Below are positions 7,360 to 16,913 of a stretch of DNA of 64,000 bases, one piece after another (positions within the stretch are counted from its first letter, which is position 1; each line of letters starts with the position of its first letter). Origin of the DNA: Lachnospiraceae bacterium MD308 (GTDB lineage Bacteria; Bacillota; Clostridia; Lachnospirales; Lachnospiraceae). A program made the translations under genes and the position numbers. Where the stretch lies: positions 16,022-80,021 of the forward strand of contig VIQU02000021.1 of assembly GCA_010206225.2 (NCBI GenBank), written 5' to 3'. The notes under the pieces were generated by a model. That model was not told the origin of the DNA. It made no database searches and saw only the letters and a program-made list of their open reading frames with translations.

Positions 7360-9822
7360 TTATACTTCAACTTTAATCTTGTCGAGTTTCCAGATATCTT
7401 CTATATACTCTTCAATTGTTCTGTCCGATGAGAACTTGCCGCAGCAGGCCGTATTAAGCAGCGCCATTTTTGCCCATCTGTCTTTATCCTTGTAAGCTTC
7501 CTCTACTTCCTCCTGTGCTTGTGCATAAGCGCGGAAATCCTTCAGGATGAAGTACATATCTGCTTTGTCGTTCCCTTTCCGCATCAACAGGCTGTTGTAA
7601 AGATCGCGGTATCTCTCCGAATCCCCTTCCGCATAGGTTCCGTCTACAAGCTGATTCACTACATGGCGGATATCTTCATCGTTATTGTAGATGTCATACG
7701 GATTGTAACCGCCGTTCTTCTCGTATCCCATAACCTCATCCGAACTCATGCCAAAGATAAATGCATTCTCCTCGCCCACTTCTTCTACAATCTCCACATT
7801 AGCGCCATCCATCGTCCCGATTGTAGGAGCGCCGTTTAACATAAACTTCATATTACCCGTACCGGAAGCTTCTTTAGATGCAGTAGAAATCTGCTCGCTT
7901 ACATCTGCTGCCGCAAATATCCACTCTGCGATGGATACACGGTAATCCTCGATAAACACAACTTTGAGCTTTCCGTTGATGCTGCGATCATTGTTTACCA
8001 CATCTGCCACAGAATTGATCAGCTTTATAATCTCCTTCGCACGGATATATCCTGCAGATGCCTTCGCTCCAAAGATAAATGTTCTTGGATAGAAACTCAT
8101 CTCTGGATGGCTCTTGATCTTGTTGTACAGGTACATCACATGCAGAATATTGAGAAGCTGTCTCTTATACTCATGAAGTCTCTTAACCTGTACATCGAAA
8201 ATGGAGTCCGGATCAACTTCAATTCCGTTATGTTCCATAATATATGCCGCAAGACGTTCTTTATTCTTACGCTTGATCGCCATGAATTCCTTCGTGGCCG
8301 TCTCATCCTCCGCATATTTCTTCAGCTCGCTCATAAGTGAAAGGTCTGTCGCCCAGTCTTTTGTACCAAGCTTCTTTGTCACCCAGTCGGCAAGCAGTGG
8401 ATTACCATGCATTAGGAAACGTCTCTGGGTAATTCCGTTTGTCTTGTTGTTGAACTTCGCCGGCATCATTTCATAGAAATCTTTAAGCTCACGTTTCTTA
8501 AGAATCTCTGTATGAAGTCTTGCCACGCCATTTACAGAATAACTAGCAACAATCGCAAGGTGGGCCATCTTAACCTGTCCGTCACGCAAGATTCCCATCT
8601 TTCTTACCTTCTCCTCATCACCCGGATACATCTCGCGCACCTGCATGATAAAGCGGCGGTCGATTTCCTGAATGATCTGGTAAACTCTTGGAAGAAGCTT
8701 AGAAAACAGGTCAACCGGCCATTTTTCAAGAGCCTCTGCCATAATCGTATGGTTCGTATAAGCGCATGCCTTTGTTGTAACATCCCATGCTTCATTCCAC
8801 TCTAACTGGTAATCGTCTAACAGGATTCTCATGAGCTCTGCGACCGCTACTGTCGGATGGGTATCATTCATCTGGAAAGTAGCCTTCTCATAAAGTTTTC
8901 TTATATCGTCATGAGCTCTCATATACTTTGCAACTGCTGCCTGAAGGCTCGCAGATACGAAGAAATACTGCTGTTTCAGACGGAGTTCCTTACCTGCGTA
9001 ATGGTTATCGTTCGGATAAAGCACTTCTACGATATTCTTTGCCAGATTCTGCTGCTCCACTGCCTTGTAGTAATCTCCTCTGTCAAAGGATTCAAGCCGG
9101 AAATCCACAATTGGCTCAGCATCCCAGATGCGGAGTGTATTTACCTGATTATTGTTATATCCGACAATCGGATAATCATACGGAACCGCACGTACAGACT
9201 CATAATTCTCCTGTTTGAACAGAGTCTTTCCGGTCTTATCATCGTACTCTACACGGATATTTCCACCAAAGCGAATCTCTTTCGCGTACTCTGGTCTGCG
9301 AAGTTCAAATGGATTGCCGTACTTTAACCAGTTGTCAGGCGCTTCCACCTGATATCCGTCTTTGATCTCCTGCTTAAACATACCATAGCGGTAACGAATA
9401 CCGCAGCCATATGCGGCATATCCCAGTGACGCAAGAGAATCAAGAAAACACGCAGCCAGACGTCCCAATCCACCGTTGCCGAGCGCCGGATCCGGCTCCT
9501 GATCCTCAATCGCATCCAGATCAATACCAAGCTCGTCAAGCGCTTCCTTTACTTCCTTATAGGCTGTCATATTGATAAGATTATTTCCAAGAGCACGCCC
9601 CATTAAAAACTCCATGGACATATAATACACAATCTTCGGATCATCTTTGTCAAACCGTCTCTGAGTTGCAATCCAATCATCAATGATTGCATCTTTTACC
9701 ACATAAGATACCGCCTGAAATTGCTCCTGTGGATTTGCTTCGTCCAATTCCTTACGAAATAACCTTCTGATATTATCCTGCACATCTCTTTTAAATTTAA
9801 TCTTATTAAATCTCTCGTTCAT
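7360..9822 (-). CDS. glgP: Glycogen/starch/maltodextrin phosphorylase
   Basis: 820-residue GT35 phosphorylase that releases glucose-1-phosphate from alpha-1,4-glucan. It is full length for the family and shows the N-terminal MEFLMGRALGNNL and GNGGLGRLAACFLDS blocks, and the PLP-lysine region SGTGNMKFMLNGAPTIGT (about 655-670). The start at 9822 follows AAAGGAT and leaves 4 bases to the ileS stop, so ileS and glgP are probably co-transcribed; a longer frame from 9861 would run into ileS. Glucose-1-phosphate can pass to the phosphoglucomutase at 49-51 kb, and branched glucan is made by glgB at 55-57 kb. Confidence 0.95.
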   Translation of the reverse strand: MNERFNKIKFKRDVQDNIRRLFRKELDEANPQEQFQAVSYVVKDAIIDDWIATQRRFDKDDPKIVYYMSMEFLMGRALGNNLINMTAYKEVKEALDELGIDLDAIEDQEPDPALGNGGLGRLAACFLDSLASLGYAAYGCGIRYRYGMFKQEIKDGYQVEAPDNWLKYGNPFELRRPEYAKEIRFGGNIRVEYDDKTGKTLFKQENYESVRAVPYDYPIVGYNNNQVNTLRIWDAEPIVDFRLESFDRGDYYKAVEQQNLAKNIVEVLYPNDNHYAGKELRLKQQYFFVSASLQAAVAKYMRAHDDIRKLYEKATFQMNDTHPTVAVAELMRILLDDYQLEWNEAWDVTTKACAYTNHTIMAEALEKWPVDLFSKLLPRVYQIIQEIDRRFIMQVREMYPGDEEKVRKMGILRDGQVKMAHLAIVASYSVNGVARLHTEILKKRELKDFYEMMPAKFNNKTNGITQRRFLMHGNPLLADWVTKKLGTKDWATDLSLMSELKKYAEDETATKEFMAIKRKNKERLAAYIMEHNGIEVDPDSIFDVQVKRLHEYKRQLLNILHVMYLYNKIKSHPEMSFYPRTFIFGAKASAGYIRAKEIIKLINSVADVVNNDRSINGKLKVVFIEDYRVSIAEWIFAAADVSEQISTASKEASGTGNMKFMLNGAPTIGTMDGANVEIVEEVGEENAFIFGMSSDEVMGYEKNGGYNPYDIYNNDEDIRHVVNQLVDGTYAEGDSERYRDLYNSLLMRKGNDKADMYFILKDFRAYAQAQEEVEEAYKDKDRWAKMALLNTACCGKFSSDRTIEEYIEDIWKLDKIKVEV

Positions 9823-9826
9823 TTGT

Positions 9827-12800
9827 TCAGATCCTTTCCACACCCAGTGTAACCCTTTCACCGTTAATTTTCCATTCCTTCACGTATCCTGCCGGGTTTC
9901 TCTTTTCAACAGAAACCGCCAGCGTCTCATCAGCGACCGCAGCCCCGTTATCGACAAATATCTTTTCTGCCTTTTCTGTCCCCTCATAGGTGATCTGAAT
10001 CTTATCCATCACCTCAAAGCCAGCTTCCTTACGCATCGTCTGAACTTTACTGATAATCTCACGCACAAAACCTTCCTCTAAAAGTTCCTCTGACAGTTTG
10101 GTATCCAAAACAACTGTGATACCATTGTCATTTTCTGACACATAGCCTTCCGTCTGTGCAGACTCGATCAAAAGATCCTCACGGAACAGTGTAATCTCCT
10201 GACCGTTCACATCAAGCTTAAGCGCGCCGGATTCATTCAGTTCATCCATAGCCTTATTTCCGTCAATCCCACTGAGCGCTGATTTTATTCCATTTAACAT
10301 TTTACCATATTTAGGCCCTACTGTCTTTAGCTGTGGTTTAAAAGAATATGAGGTAAAATCACGTACTTCTTGTGTAAATGTTACAGTTTTCACATTTAAT
10401 TCGTCCGTTACAATATCTTTGTAAAATTCTGGGAGGTTGAAATCCGCCTTTACATACATCCGGCTGATCGGCTGACGATTTTTGATGTTGGCGCTGTTCC
10501 TTAAGGAACGTCCCATAACGACGAGCTTCCGTACATTATCCATGTTGGCTTCCAATTCCTTATCAATCTGCGACTCTGTAACTGCCGGAAAATCACACAG
10601 ATGAATGCTTTCCGGCGCCGTCTTATCAATACTTCTTACAAGGTTCTGATAAATGTCCTCCGTCATAAACGGAATCAGCGGAGCCGCCGCCTTGCTGCAC
10701 TCTACAAGCGCAGTGTAAAGGGTCATATATGCATTGATTTTATCCTGCTCCATGCCCTTCGCCCAAAAGCGCTCGCGGCTTCTTCTTACATACCAGTTGC
10801 TCATGTCATCCACAAATTCCTGCAGCACCCTTGCCGCCTCTGGTATCTTGTAATTTCCAAGGTGATCGTCCACATCTTTAATAAGTGTATTTAATTTGGA
10901 AAGAAGCCATTTATCCATCACAGATAATTTATCATATTCCAATATATATTTTGTTGCGTCAAAATTATCAATATTCGCATACAACACAAAGAATGCATAA
11001 GTATTCCACAAAGTACCCATAAACTTGCGCTGCCCCTCTACAACCGCTTTTCCGTGAAAACGGTTCGGAAGCCACGGCGCGCTGTTCACGTAGAAATACC
11101 AGCGGATCGCATCTGCCCCGTATTTTTCAAGCGCGTCAAAAGGATCTACCGCATTGCCCTTCGACTTGCTCATCTTCTGCCCCTTCTCATCCTGCACATG
11201 CCCTAGAACGATAACGTTCTTATACGGAGCCTTGTTAAAGATAAGCGTCGAGATCGCAAGGAGAGAATAAAACCACCCTCTTGTCTGGTCTACCGCCTCA
11301 GAGATAAAGTCTGCCGGGAACTGCTGCTCAAATACATCCTGATTCTCAAACGGATAATGGTGCTGCGCAAACGGCATCGCCCCGGAATCAAACCAGCAGT
11401 CGATAACCTCCGGCACACGGTGCATCTCCTTCCCGCACTTCGGGCAACGGATCGTCACTTCATCAATATATGGACGATGAAGCTCGATATCATCCGGACA
11501 GTTATCGGACATGGACTTTAATTCCTCGATGCTTCCGATGGAATGCTGGTGTCCGCACTCACACTCCCAAATATTGAGCGGCGTTCCCCAATAACGGTTC
11601 CGGCTGATCCCCCAGTCCTGAACATTCTCCAGCCAGTCACCAAAGCGTCCTTTTCCGATGCTCTCCGGAATCCAGTTGATCGTATTGTTATTGGCAATCA
11701 GGTCTTCCTTTACATCCGTCATCTTGATAAACCACGATTCGCGCGCATAGTAGATCAGAGGTGTATCACATCTCCAGCAATGCGGATAACTGTGCTCAAA
11801 ATTCGGCGCGTCAAATAAAAGCCCGCGTTTTTCAAGATCCTTAAGAACCTCCGGATCCGCCTTCTTCACAAATAACCCGGCAAATGGAGTTGACTTATGC
11901 ATATTGCCCTTCTCATCCACAAGCTGAACGAACGGCATATCATACTTACGGCACACCTTGGCGTCATCCTCACCGAATGCCGGCGCGATATGAACGACTC
12001 CCGTACCGTCGGTAAGCGTTACATAATCATCACAGGTTACATAGAATGCTTTCTTATGCTGGCTTTCGATTCCATCCGCCGCACATTGATAGAGCGGCTC
12101 GTATTCCTTATATTCCAGCTCTTTACCCACATAAGTCTCAAGCACTTCATAGGCTGTCTCCCCGTCTTTTGCCAGAGGAGACAGCACCGTATCAAGAAGC
12201 GCCTCCGCCATATAATAAGTATAGCCGTCTATACACCTTACCTTCGCATATGTCTCCTTAGGGTTGACACAGAGACCTAAGTTCGAAGGAAGTGTCCACG
12301 GCGTGGTCGTCCATGCAAGAAGATATGCATCCTCTCCCACAGCCTTAAAGCGGACAATCGCAGAACGCTCCTTCACATCCTTATACCCCTGCGCCACTTC
12401 CTGCGCAGACAGCGGCGTACCGCAGCGCGGACAGTAAGGTACGATCTTAAATCCTTTATAGAGAAGTCCTTTATCCCAAATCTTCTTAAGCGCCCACCAC
12501 TCTGACTCAATATAATCATTGTGGTAGGTTACATATGGACGATCCATATCCGCCCAAAAACCCACTGTACCGGAGAAATCCTCCCACATACCCTTATACT
12601 TCCAGACACTTTCCTTACATTTGTCAATAAACGGCTCAAGCCCATACTCCTCAATCTGATCCTTGCCGTCAAGCCCCAATGCCTTTTCAACCTCAAGTTC
12701 CACCGGCAGTCCATGCGTATCCCATCCCGCTTTTCTCGGCACCTGATATCCTTTCATGGTACGGTATCTCGGAATCATATCCTTGATCACGCGGGTCAGC

Positions 12801-12976
12801 ACATGACCGATATGGGGCTTGCCGTTCGCTGTCGGCGGCCCGTCATAAAACATATAGATATCATTGCCGTCCTTTTCTTCCATACTCTTCTCGAAGATCT
12901 TATGATCCTCCCAGAATTTAAGGACTTCTTTTTCCCGGTCTACAAAATTCAAGTCTGTCGAAACTTTCTTGTACAT
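9827..12976 (-). CDS. ileS: Isoleucyl-tRNA synthetase, eukaryote-like (IleRS2) type
   Basis: 1049-residue class I synthetase. The HIGH motif is in NGKPHIGHVLTRV (about 55-58) and KMSKSKGN is at about 603-610. The DGPPTANGKPHIGH and GWDTHGLPVELEVEK text and the C-terminal layout match the longer eukaryote-like bacterial IleRS2 class, many members of which resist mupirocin (family knowledge, not tested here). A strong AGGAGG precedes the ATG. Expression is almost certainly controlled by the isoleucine T-box immediately upstream. Confidence 0.97.
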   Translation of the reverse strand: MYKKVSTDLNFVDREKEVLKFWEDHKIFEKSMEEKDGNDIYMFYDGPPTANGKPHIGHVLTRVIKDMIPRYRTMKGYQVPRKAGWDTHGLPVELEVEKALGLDGKDQIEEYGLEPFIDKCKESVWKYKGMWEDFSGTVGFWADMDRPYVTYHNDYIESEWWALKKIWDKGLLYKGFKIVPYCPRCGTPLSAQEVAQGYKDVKERSAIVRFKAVGEDAYLLAWTTTPWTLPSNLGLCVNPKETYAKVRCIDGYTYYMAEALLDTVLSPLAKDGETAYEVLETYVGKELEYKEYEPLYQCAADGIESQHKKAFYVTCDDYVTLTDGTGVVHIAPAFGEDDAKVCRKYDMPFVQLVDEKGNMHKSTPFAGLFVKKADPEVLKDLEKRGLLFDAPNFEHSYPHCWRCDTPLIYYARESWFIKMTDVKEDLIANNNTINWIPESIGKGRFGDWLENVQDWGISRNRYWGTPLNIWECECGHQHSIGSIEELKSMSDNCPDDIELHRPYIDEVTIRCPKCGKEMHRVPEVIDCWFDSGAMPFAQHHYPFENQDVFEQQFPADFISEAVDQTRGWFYSLLAISTLIFNKAPYKNVIVLGHVQDEKGQKMSKSKGNAVDPFDALEKYGADAIRWYFYVNSAPWLPNRFHGKAVVEGQRKFMGTLWNTYAFFVLYANIDNFDATKYILEYDKLSVMDKWLLSKLNTLIKDVDDHLGNYKIPEAARVLQEFVDDMSNWYVRRSRERFWAKGMEQDKINAYMTLYTALVECSKAAAPLIPFMTEDIYQNLVRSIDKTAPESIHLCDFPAVTESQIDKELEANMDNVRKLVVMGRSLRNSANIKNRQPISRMYVKADFNLPEFYKDIVTDELNVKTVTFTQEVRDFTSYSFKPQLKTVGPKYGKMLNGIKSALSGIDGNKAMDELNESGALKLDVNGQEITLFREDLLIESAQTEGYVSENDNGITVVLDTKLSEELLEEGFVREIISKVQTMRKEAGFEVMDKIQITYEGTEKAEKIFVDNGAAVADETLAVSVEKRNPAGYVKEWKINGERVTLGVERI

Positions 12977-13042
12977 GATAACCCTCCTACTTTTGATTTT
13001 GTCAGTAATGCAAAAATGTTATCGGCTGCAAAGTGAACCGTA

Positions 13043-13282
13043 ACAAAAAAGCTCCCGCCCTGTATAGGACGGAAGCAGCGCTTACGTTTATATACCACCT
13101 AAACATACTGTCATATGTCTCCCATATAACGGCGGGACTCCGTCGGTTCCTAATTATATATTCATCTGTTCGGAAACCGCAGCTCAGAAGTGATATTCAG
13201 ATATATTCTACTTGCATCAGGCTCTCACCGTCCCCGATTCGCTGTGTCGTTTGAATATAACCTACTGTCTTCGTCATCGTTT
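13043..13282 (-). promoter_or_regulatory. Isoleucine T-box riboswitch of ileS
   Basis: The minus-strand leader begins with the canonical ACGATGACGAAGA stem-I base, has the GGTGAGAGCC bulge region, and a specifier loop reading GAATAT-ATC-TGAA, with the Ile codon ATC at 13202-13200. The antiterminator box AGGTGGTA (13100-13093) offers TGGT, complementary to tRNA ACCA-3' ends. A terminator with 10-bp arms (13067-13076 and 13051-13060) plus T6 (13045-13050) follows. Uncharged tRNA-Ile should favour the antiterminator and read-through into ileS and glgP. Confidence 0.93.
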
Positions 13283-13486
13283 TTTTCTTGTGCGATATCA
13301 TTATAGGAAAAAACATCTGACACGTCAAGTAGTTTATCAATCTTTTCGGACCATACTTTCAAGAAATTTTTAAAAAAAGTAATTCTAAGACGAAAATCTA
13401 TGTTATACTATATCCAATTGTGAATGTCCTCACTATTCGCGGCCTTTCAGCCGCTCATAGTAACGATTGTGAAAGGAGGCTGTAGA

Positions 13487-14467
13487 ATGCATAAAAAGCT
13501 GCTTTGCACCTGTGTATCTTTTGCACTCTTTTTTTCAGCCGCTTTTTTACCCGGTTGTACTGTTTCCGCCGATGTGCCGAACGAGACAGACGCAGCCGAC
13601 TCTTCCGGTCCGGCATCCGAGAATTCCCCGGCTGATGATCGGGCCGGCAAAAAACGTTCCACACTGCGGGATTATCTCATCCCCGAGGCTTCTGGAACAG
13701 TTACATACGGGAATGACAATATCTCTATCGACGCATCCAATACTGCGGAAGGATATTTCATGGTTAAATACGACGGAGAGGCTGACAAAGTAAAATTACA
13801 GCTTCAGGCTCCGGATGGAGAAACTTATACTTATAATCTGGCTATCGGTTCATATGAGGCTTTCCCGCTGTCGGCCGGAAACGGAGACTATCATCTTGAC
13901 GTATTGGAACATGCCTATGACGACATGTATGCCACGGCATACTCCGAGAATATCAAGGTTACTCTGAATGACGAGTTCAGGCCCTTCCTTTATCCGAACC
14001 AGTATGTGTGGTTCACGCCCGAATACAAAGCGGTCGCCTATGCCGCAGAACTTTCAGATACGTCGTCGGACGATCTGGACTATATCAGCCGTGTTTATCA
14101 TTATGTGATAGAGAATATTGATTACGATCAGGAACTGGCAGAAAATGTCCAATCCGGATATCTCCCGAATATTGACAACACGATGGATTCCAAAAAAGGG
14201 ATCTGTTTTGACTATGCTTCACTCATGGCCGCTATGCTCCGGTCTCAGGGGATTCCCACAAAGCTGGTCGTCGGTTATTCCGGCGCCGCCTATCACGCAT
14301 GGATCAGCGTCTATCTTAAGGAATCCGGCTGGGTGGATAAAATCATAGAATTTGACGGCAGAAACTGGTCTTTGATGGATCCCACGCTCGCCGCCAATAA
14401 CAGCGGTTCATCCGTAAAAGAATATATCGGCGACGGAAACAATTATACGGTAAAATATTCCTATTAA
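13487..14467 (+). CDS. Transglutaminase-like lipoprotein
   Basis: 326-residue secreted lipoprotein: signal peptide ending in lipobox LPGC, a short S/D/A-rich linker, a beta-rich region, and a C-terminal transglutaminase-core fold. The presumed Cys-His-Asp triad is in KGICFDYAS, YHAWISVY and WSLMDPT. Members of this fold act as cysteine proteases or cross-linking enzymes; the substrate is unknown. The start at 13487 follows AAAGGAGG at 13472-13479; an upstream in-frame ATG at 13424 has none. The pilus-like platform gene starts 37 bases downstream, so the gene probably belongs to that operon and may act on its surface structure (inference). Confidence 0.85.
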   Translation: MHKKLLCTCVSFALFFSAAFLPGCTVSADVPNETDAADSSGPASENSPADDRAGKKRSTLRDYLIPEASGTVTYGNDNISIDASNTAEGYFMVKYDGEADKVKLQLQAPDGETYTYNLAIGSYEAFPLSAGNGDYHLDVLEHAYDDMYATAYSENIKVTLNDEFRPFLYPNQYVWFTPEYKAVAYAAELSDTSSDDLDYISRVYHYVIENIDYDQELAENVQSGYLPNIDNTMDSKKGICFDYASLMAAMLRSQGIPTKLVVGYSGAAYHAWISVYLKESGWVDKIIEFDGRNWSLMDPTLAANNSGSSVKEYIGDGNNYTVKYSY

Positions 14468-14504
14468 AATATGCTTACTTACTACAAATTTATGGAGGAT
14501 AACT

Positions 14505-15560
14505 ATGAAGCAGACAAAGGTATACGGAAAAGCATTTTCCAGTATAGAACTGGCTTCCTTTTGCGGGCAGATCGCACTGATCCTGAAATCAGGCATCTCA
14601 GCTCTCGAGGGACTTAATATTATGCTGGAGGATACATTTTCCCCCGAAGAGAAGCCGCTCTTACAGGCTCTGATCGAGAATATGCAGGAGACAGGAAACC
14701 TGTATCTGGCGCTTAATGATACAAATTTGTTTCCTTCCTATATGATCCACATGGTACAGATCGGAGAGGAGACCGGCACTCTTGATGAAGTTATGGCAGC
14801 GCTTGAAACGCATTATGAGCGGGAAGCCGCCGTCAGAAAGAGCATACAAAGCGCCGTTACCTATCCGCTGCTTATGACAGGCATGATGGTGGCGGTTATC
14901 ATCGTTCTTCTGGTAAAGGTTATGCCCATCTTTAATCAGGTATTTGTACAGCTTGGCACGGAGATGACAGGCTTTTCCCGCGTCCTGATGAATATGGGAA
15001 CGGCCATCAACCGTTATTCCATTGTATTTACCGCGATACTTGTCCTTGCGGCATTCCTTATTTTCTGCGGAACCCATACACAATCCGGACGTAATCTGTG
15101 CCGAAATCTGGGCTATAAATTTTCATTTGCAAAAGCAGTTTATGAAGAACTCGCCTCCTGCCGTTTTGCAAGCGGTATGGCGCTTACCTTAAGCAGCGGA
15201 TTGAATCCGGAGCGGAGCATGGAACTAGTGGAAGCACTCAATGACGATCCGTTTTTCCAAAAGAAACTGGATGACTGCCGGCAGCATATTAGCGAGGGCA
15301 AGGATCTCACAGATGCACTCTTTGCCTCCGGCATCTTTACAGGCATGTATGCACGCATGGCATCCATCGGCTCTAAGACGGGAGCCATGGATCAGGTAAT
15401 GGATACGATCGCCTCCCTTTATCAAGACAACCTTGATAACCGTATGAATAATATCCTTGCTACTTTGGAGCCTACTTTAGTAATTCTTTTGTCACTGATC
15501 GTAGGCGTGATCCTTCTGTCAGTCATGCTGCCGCTTATGGGAATCATGTCCAGCATATAG
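14505..15560 (+). CDS. GspF/PilC-type inner-membrane platform protein
   Basis: 351 residues with two T2SSF repeats. The first (about 8-130) has the signature LKSGISALEGL and VQIGEETGTLDEVM; the second (about 215-340) has LTLSSGLNPERSME and ASIGSKTGAMDQVMD. Three TM helices are at about 123-147, 172-192 and 322-345. In type IV pili and type II secretion this protein couples the cytoplasmic ATPase to pilin polymerisation or removal. GGAGGAT precedes the ATG. It is the first clear machine component of the operon and is followed by four small one-TM proteins and PilT. Confidence 0.92.
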   Translation: MKQTKVYGKAFSSIELASFCGQIALILKSGISALEGLNIMLEDTFSPEEKPLLQALIENMQETGNLYLALNDTNLFPSYMIHMVQIGEETGTLDEVMAALETHYEREAAVRKSIQSAVTYPLLMTGMMVAVIIVLLVKVMPIFNQVFVQLGTEMTGFSRVLMNMGTAINRYSIVFTAILVLAAFLIFCGTHTQSGRNLCRNLGYKFSFAKAVYEELASCRFASGMALTLSSGLNPERSMELVEALNDDPFFQKKLDDCRQHISEGKDLTDALFASGIFTGMYARMASIGSKTGAMDQVMDTIASLYQDNLDNRMNNILATLEPTLVILLSLIVGVILLSVMLPLMGIMSSI

Positions 15561-15584
15561 ACACCAAGAAAAGGAGACACATAT

Positions 15585-15914
15585 ATGAGCCGTTTTCAAT
15601 ACAAAAAACAATCGCGAGGGCCCTCGGGAATCATCCTTTCTCTTTGTGTCTTTCTGATGATTCTCATGCTCTTTACAGAGGGATTATCCTCCCTGTCAGA
15701 CAGCACTATGAGACGACAAAAGGAGAGCCTTGAGAATGCTGTTACCCGCAGTGTTACATACTGCTATACTGTGGAAGGAACTTACCCGGAGAACCTTGAC
15801 TATCTAAAGGATAACTACGGACTGATCTATGATGAAGAAACTTTCTTTGTCGATTACCGTATCATCGGTTCTAATGTTCTGCCGGATATCACGATCATTG
15901 AGAAAGGAGAGTAA
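15585..15914 (+). CDS. Small pseudopilin-like protein
   Basis: 109 residues: a basic N-terminus, one TM helix (about 14-34), an amphipathic helix (STMRRQKESLENAVTRSV) and a small C-terminal region with YTVEGTYPENLDYLKDNYGL, reminiscent of the loop after the first helix in pseudopilins and minor pilins. There is no canonical prepilin cleavage site. AAAGGAGA precedes the ATG. It follows the platform gene by 24 bases and ends 3 bases before the next gene, so translation is probably coupled. Family name not certain. Confidence 0.75.
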   Translation: MSRFQYKKQSRGPSGIILSLCVFLMILMLFTEGLSSLSDSTMRRQKESLENAVTRSVTYCYTVEGTYPENLDYLKDNYGLIYDEETFFVDYRIIGSNVLPDITIIEKGE

Positions 15915-15917
15915 ACT

Positions 15918-16403
15918 ATGCGTTTTCGGGTAAAGCAGCGACATATGATAGACTTTTTATTTCCTGTCGCATTGTTCTTTGTGTTTTCGCTTTCAGCTCT
16001 CACGGTAATCTTGCTGGCTACGAGAATTTATAAGTCCACCACTGAAAATTCTTCTCTGAATTATACTTCCAGAACTTCTCTGTCCTATATTTCAGAAAAA
16101 ATTCACCAGCATGATTCCGGCACCATATCTTTAGGGACTTTTGACGGGTGTGATGCCATCGTATTAGGACAGGAAATAGATGGTACTGTTTATTATACTT
16201 ACATTTACTCTTATAGAAATGAACTAAAGGAAATTTTCTTAAAGGATGGGGCAGATACGGATGCTTCTGCCGGACAGACGATCCTCAAAGTACAGAATTT
16301 TTCCATAGAACAGGCTGCAGACGGCCTGTTTGCCTTCGAGTGCACGGACGAAGCTGGTCAGAAGGCCAAGGCATTTGTCGGTGTCCGGAGCGGCGCATTC
16401 TGA
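15918..16403 (+). CDS. DUF4860-like one-TM protein of the pilus-like operon
   Basis: 161 residues: N-terminal TM helix (about 10-34, preceded by basic residues) and a predicted extracellular beta-rich domain (TISLGTFDGCDAIVLGQE, TVYYTYIYSYRNELKEIF). The pattern agrees with the DUF4860 family as I remember it from Lachnospiraceae, where it occurs beside GspF and PilT genes. It is inserted between two pseudopilin-like genes with tight spacing on both sides. A minor-pilin or platform-accessory role is inferred from context only. Confidence 0.75.
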   Translation: MRFRVKQRHMIDFLFPVALFFVFSLSALTVILLATRIYKSTTENSSLNYTSRTSLSYISEKIHQHDSGTISLGTFDGCDAIVLGQEIDGTVYYTYIYSYRNELKEIFLKDGADTDASAGQTILKVQNFSIEQAADGLFAFECTDEAGQKAKAFVGVRSGAF

Positions 16404-16445
16404 TCCAATCATCATTAAAAATATACAGAAAGGAAACCGTTTCTT

Positions 16446-16913
16446 ATGATTCGTAGAAGCAGAGCACAATCCTCCAGTCTGTTCCTGATGGAACTGATAC
16501 TTGCAATCCTGTTTTTCTCGATTACGAGTGCTGTCTGCGTACAGTTTTTTGTTAAATCCCATCTTCTTGTCCAGAAATCAAAAGTTTTAGCACAGGCGGT
16601 AAATGAATGCTCTAATATTGCGGAGTTATACGACACGTCGGACAGTATTGAGGAAGCTCTTTCACTGCTTGAGGAAAATTATCCTGACGTCTTCGTAGAA
16701 CGTGGCATTCAAAGCGCTGCCGTCATATATTATGACGCTGCATTTTCACCCTGCCAAAAAGGAGCGGCCAGCTACTTTCTTAATGCGGCTTTTACTGAGG
16801 AGAATTCTATGCTGAAAGCTAATATCAAAGTAACGGATTCTGGCGACTCTGTTGTCTATGAACTGAATACTGACCATCATGTGCCAAGGAGGACAGACTA
16901 TGAAGAAAGATAA
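16446..16913 (+). CDS. Prepilin-like protein with atypical cleavage site
   Basis: 155 residues whose N-terminus SSLFLMELILAILFF resembles the class III prepilin motif: Glu in LMEL occupies the +5 position, but the usual Gly at -1 is Ser. The hydrophobic helix (about 11-33) continues into an amphipathic helix (HLLVQKSKVLAQAVNECSNIA) as in pilins and is followed by a small beta domain. AGAAAGGAAA precedes the ATG. The end overlaps the next gene by 14 bases. I call it a candidate major or minor pseudopilin; no prepilin peptidase gene is in this window. Confidence 0.75.
   Translation: MIRRSRAQSSSLFLMELILAILFFSITSAVCVQFFVKSHLLVQKSKVLAQAVNECSNIAELYDTSDSIEEALSLLEENYPDVFVERGIQSAAVIYYDAAFSPCQKGAASYFLNAAFTEENSMLKANIKVTDSGDSVVYELNTDHHVPRRTDYEER

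Noticed and set aside
12521..13036. Plus-strand 171-codon frame opposite the ileS start
   Set aside because: Antisense to a well-supported synthetase gene and its leader.
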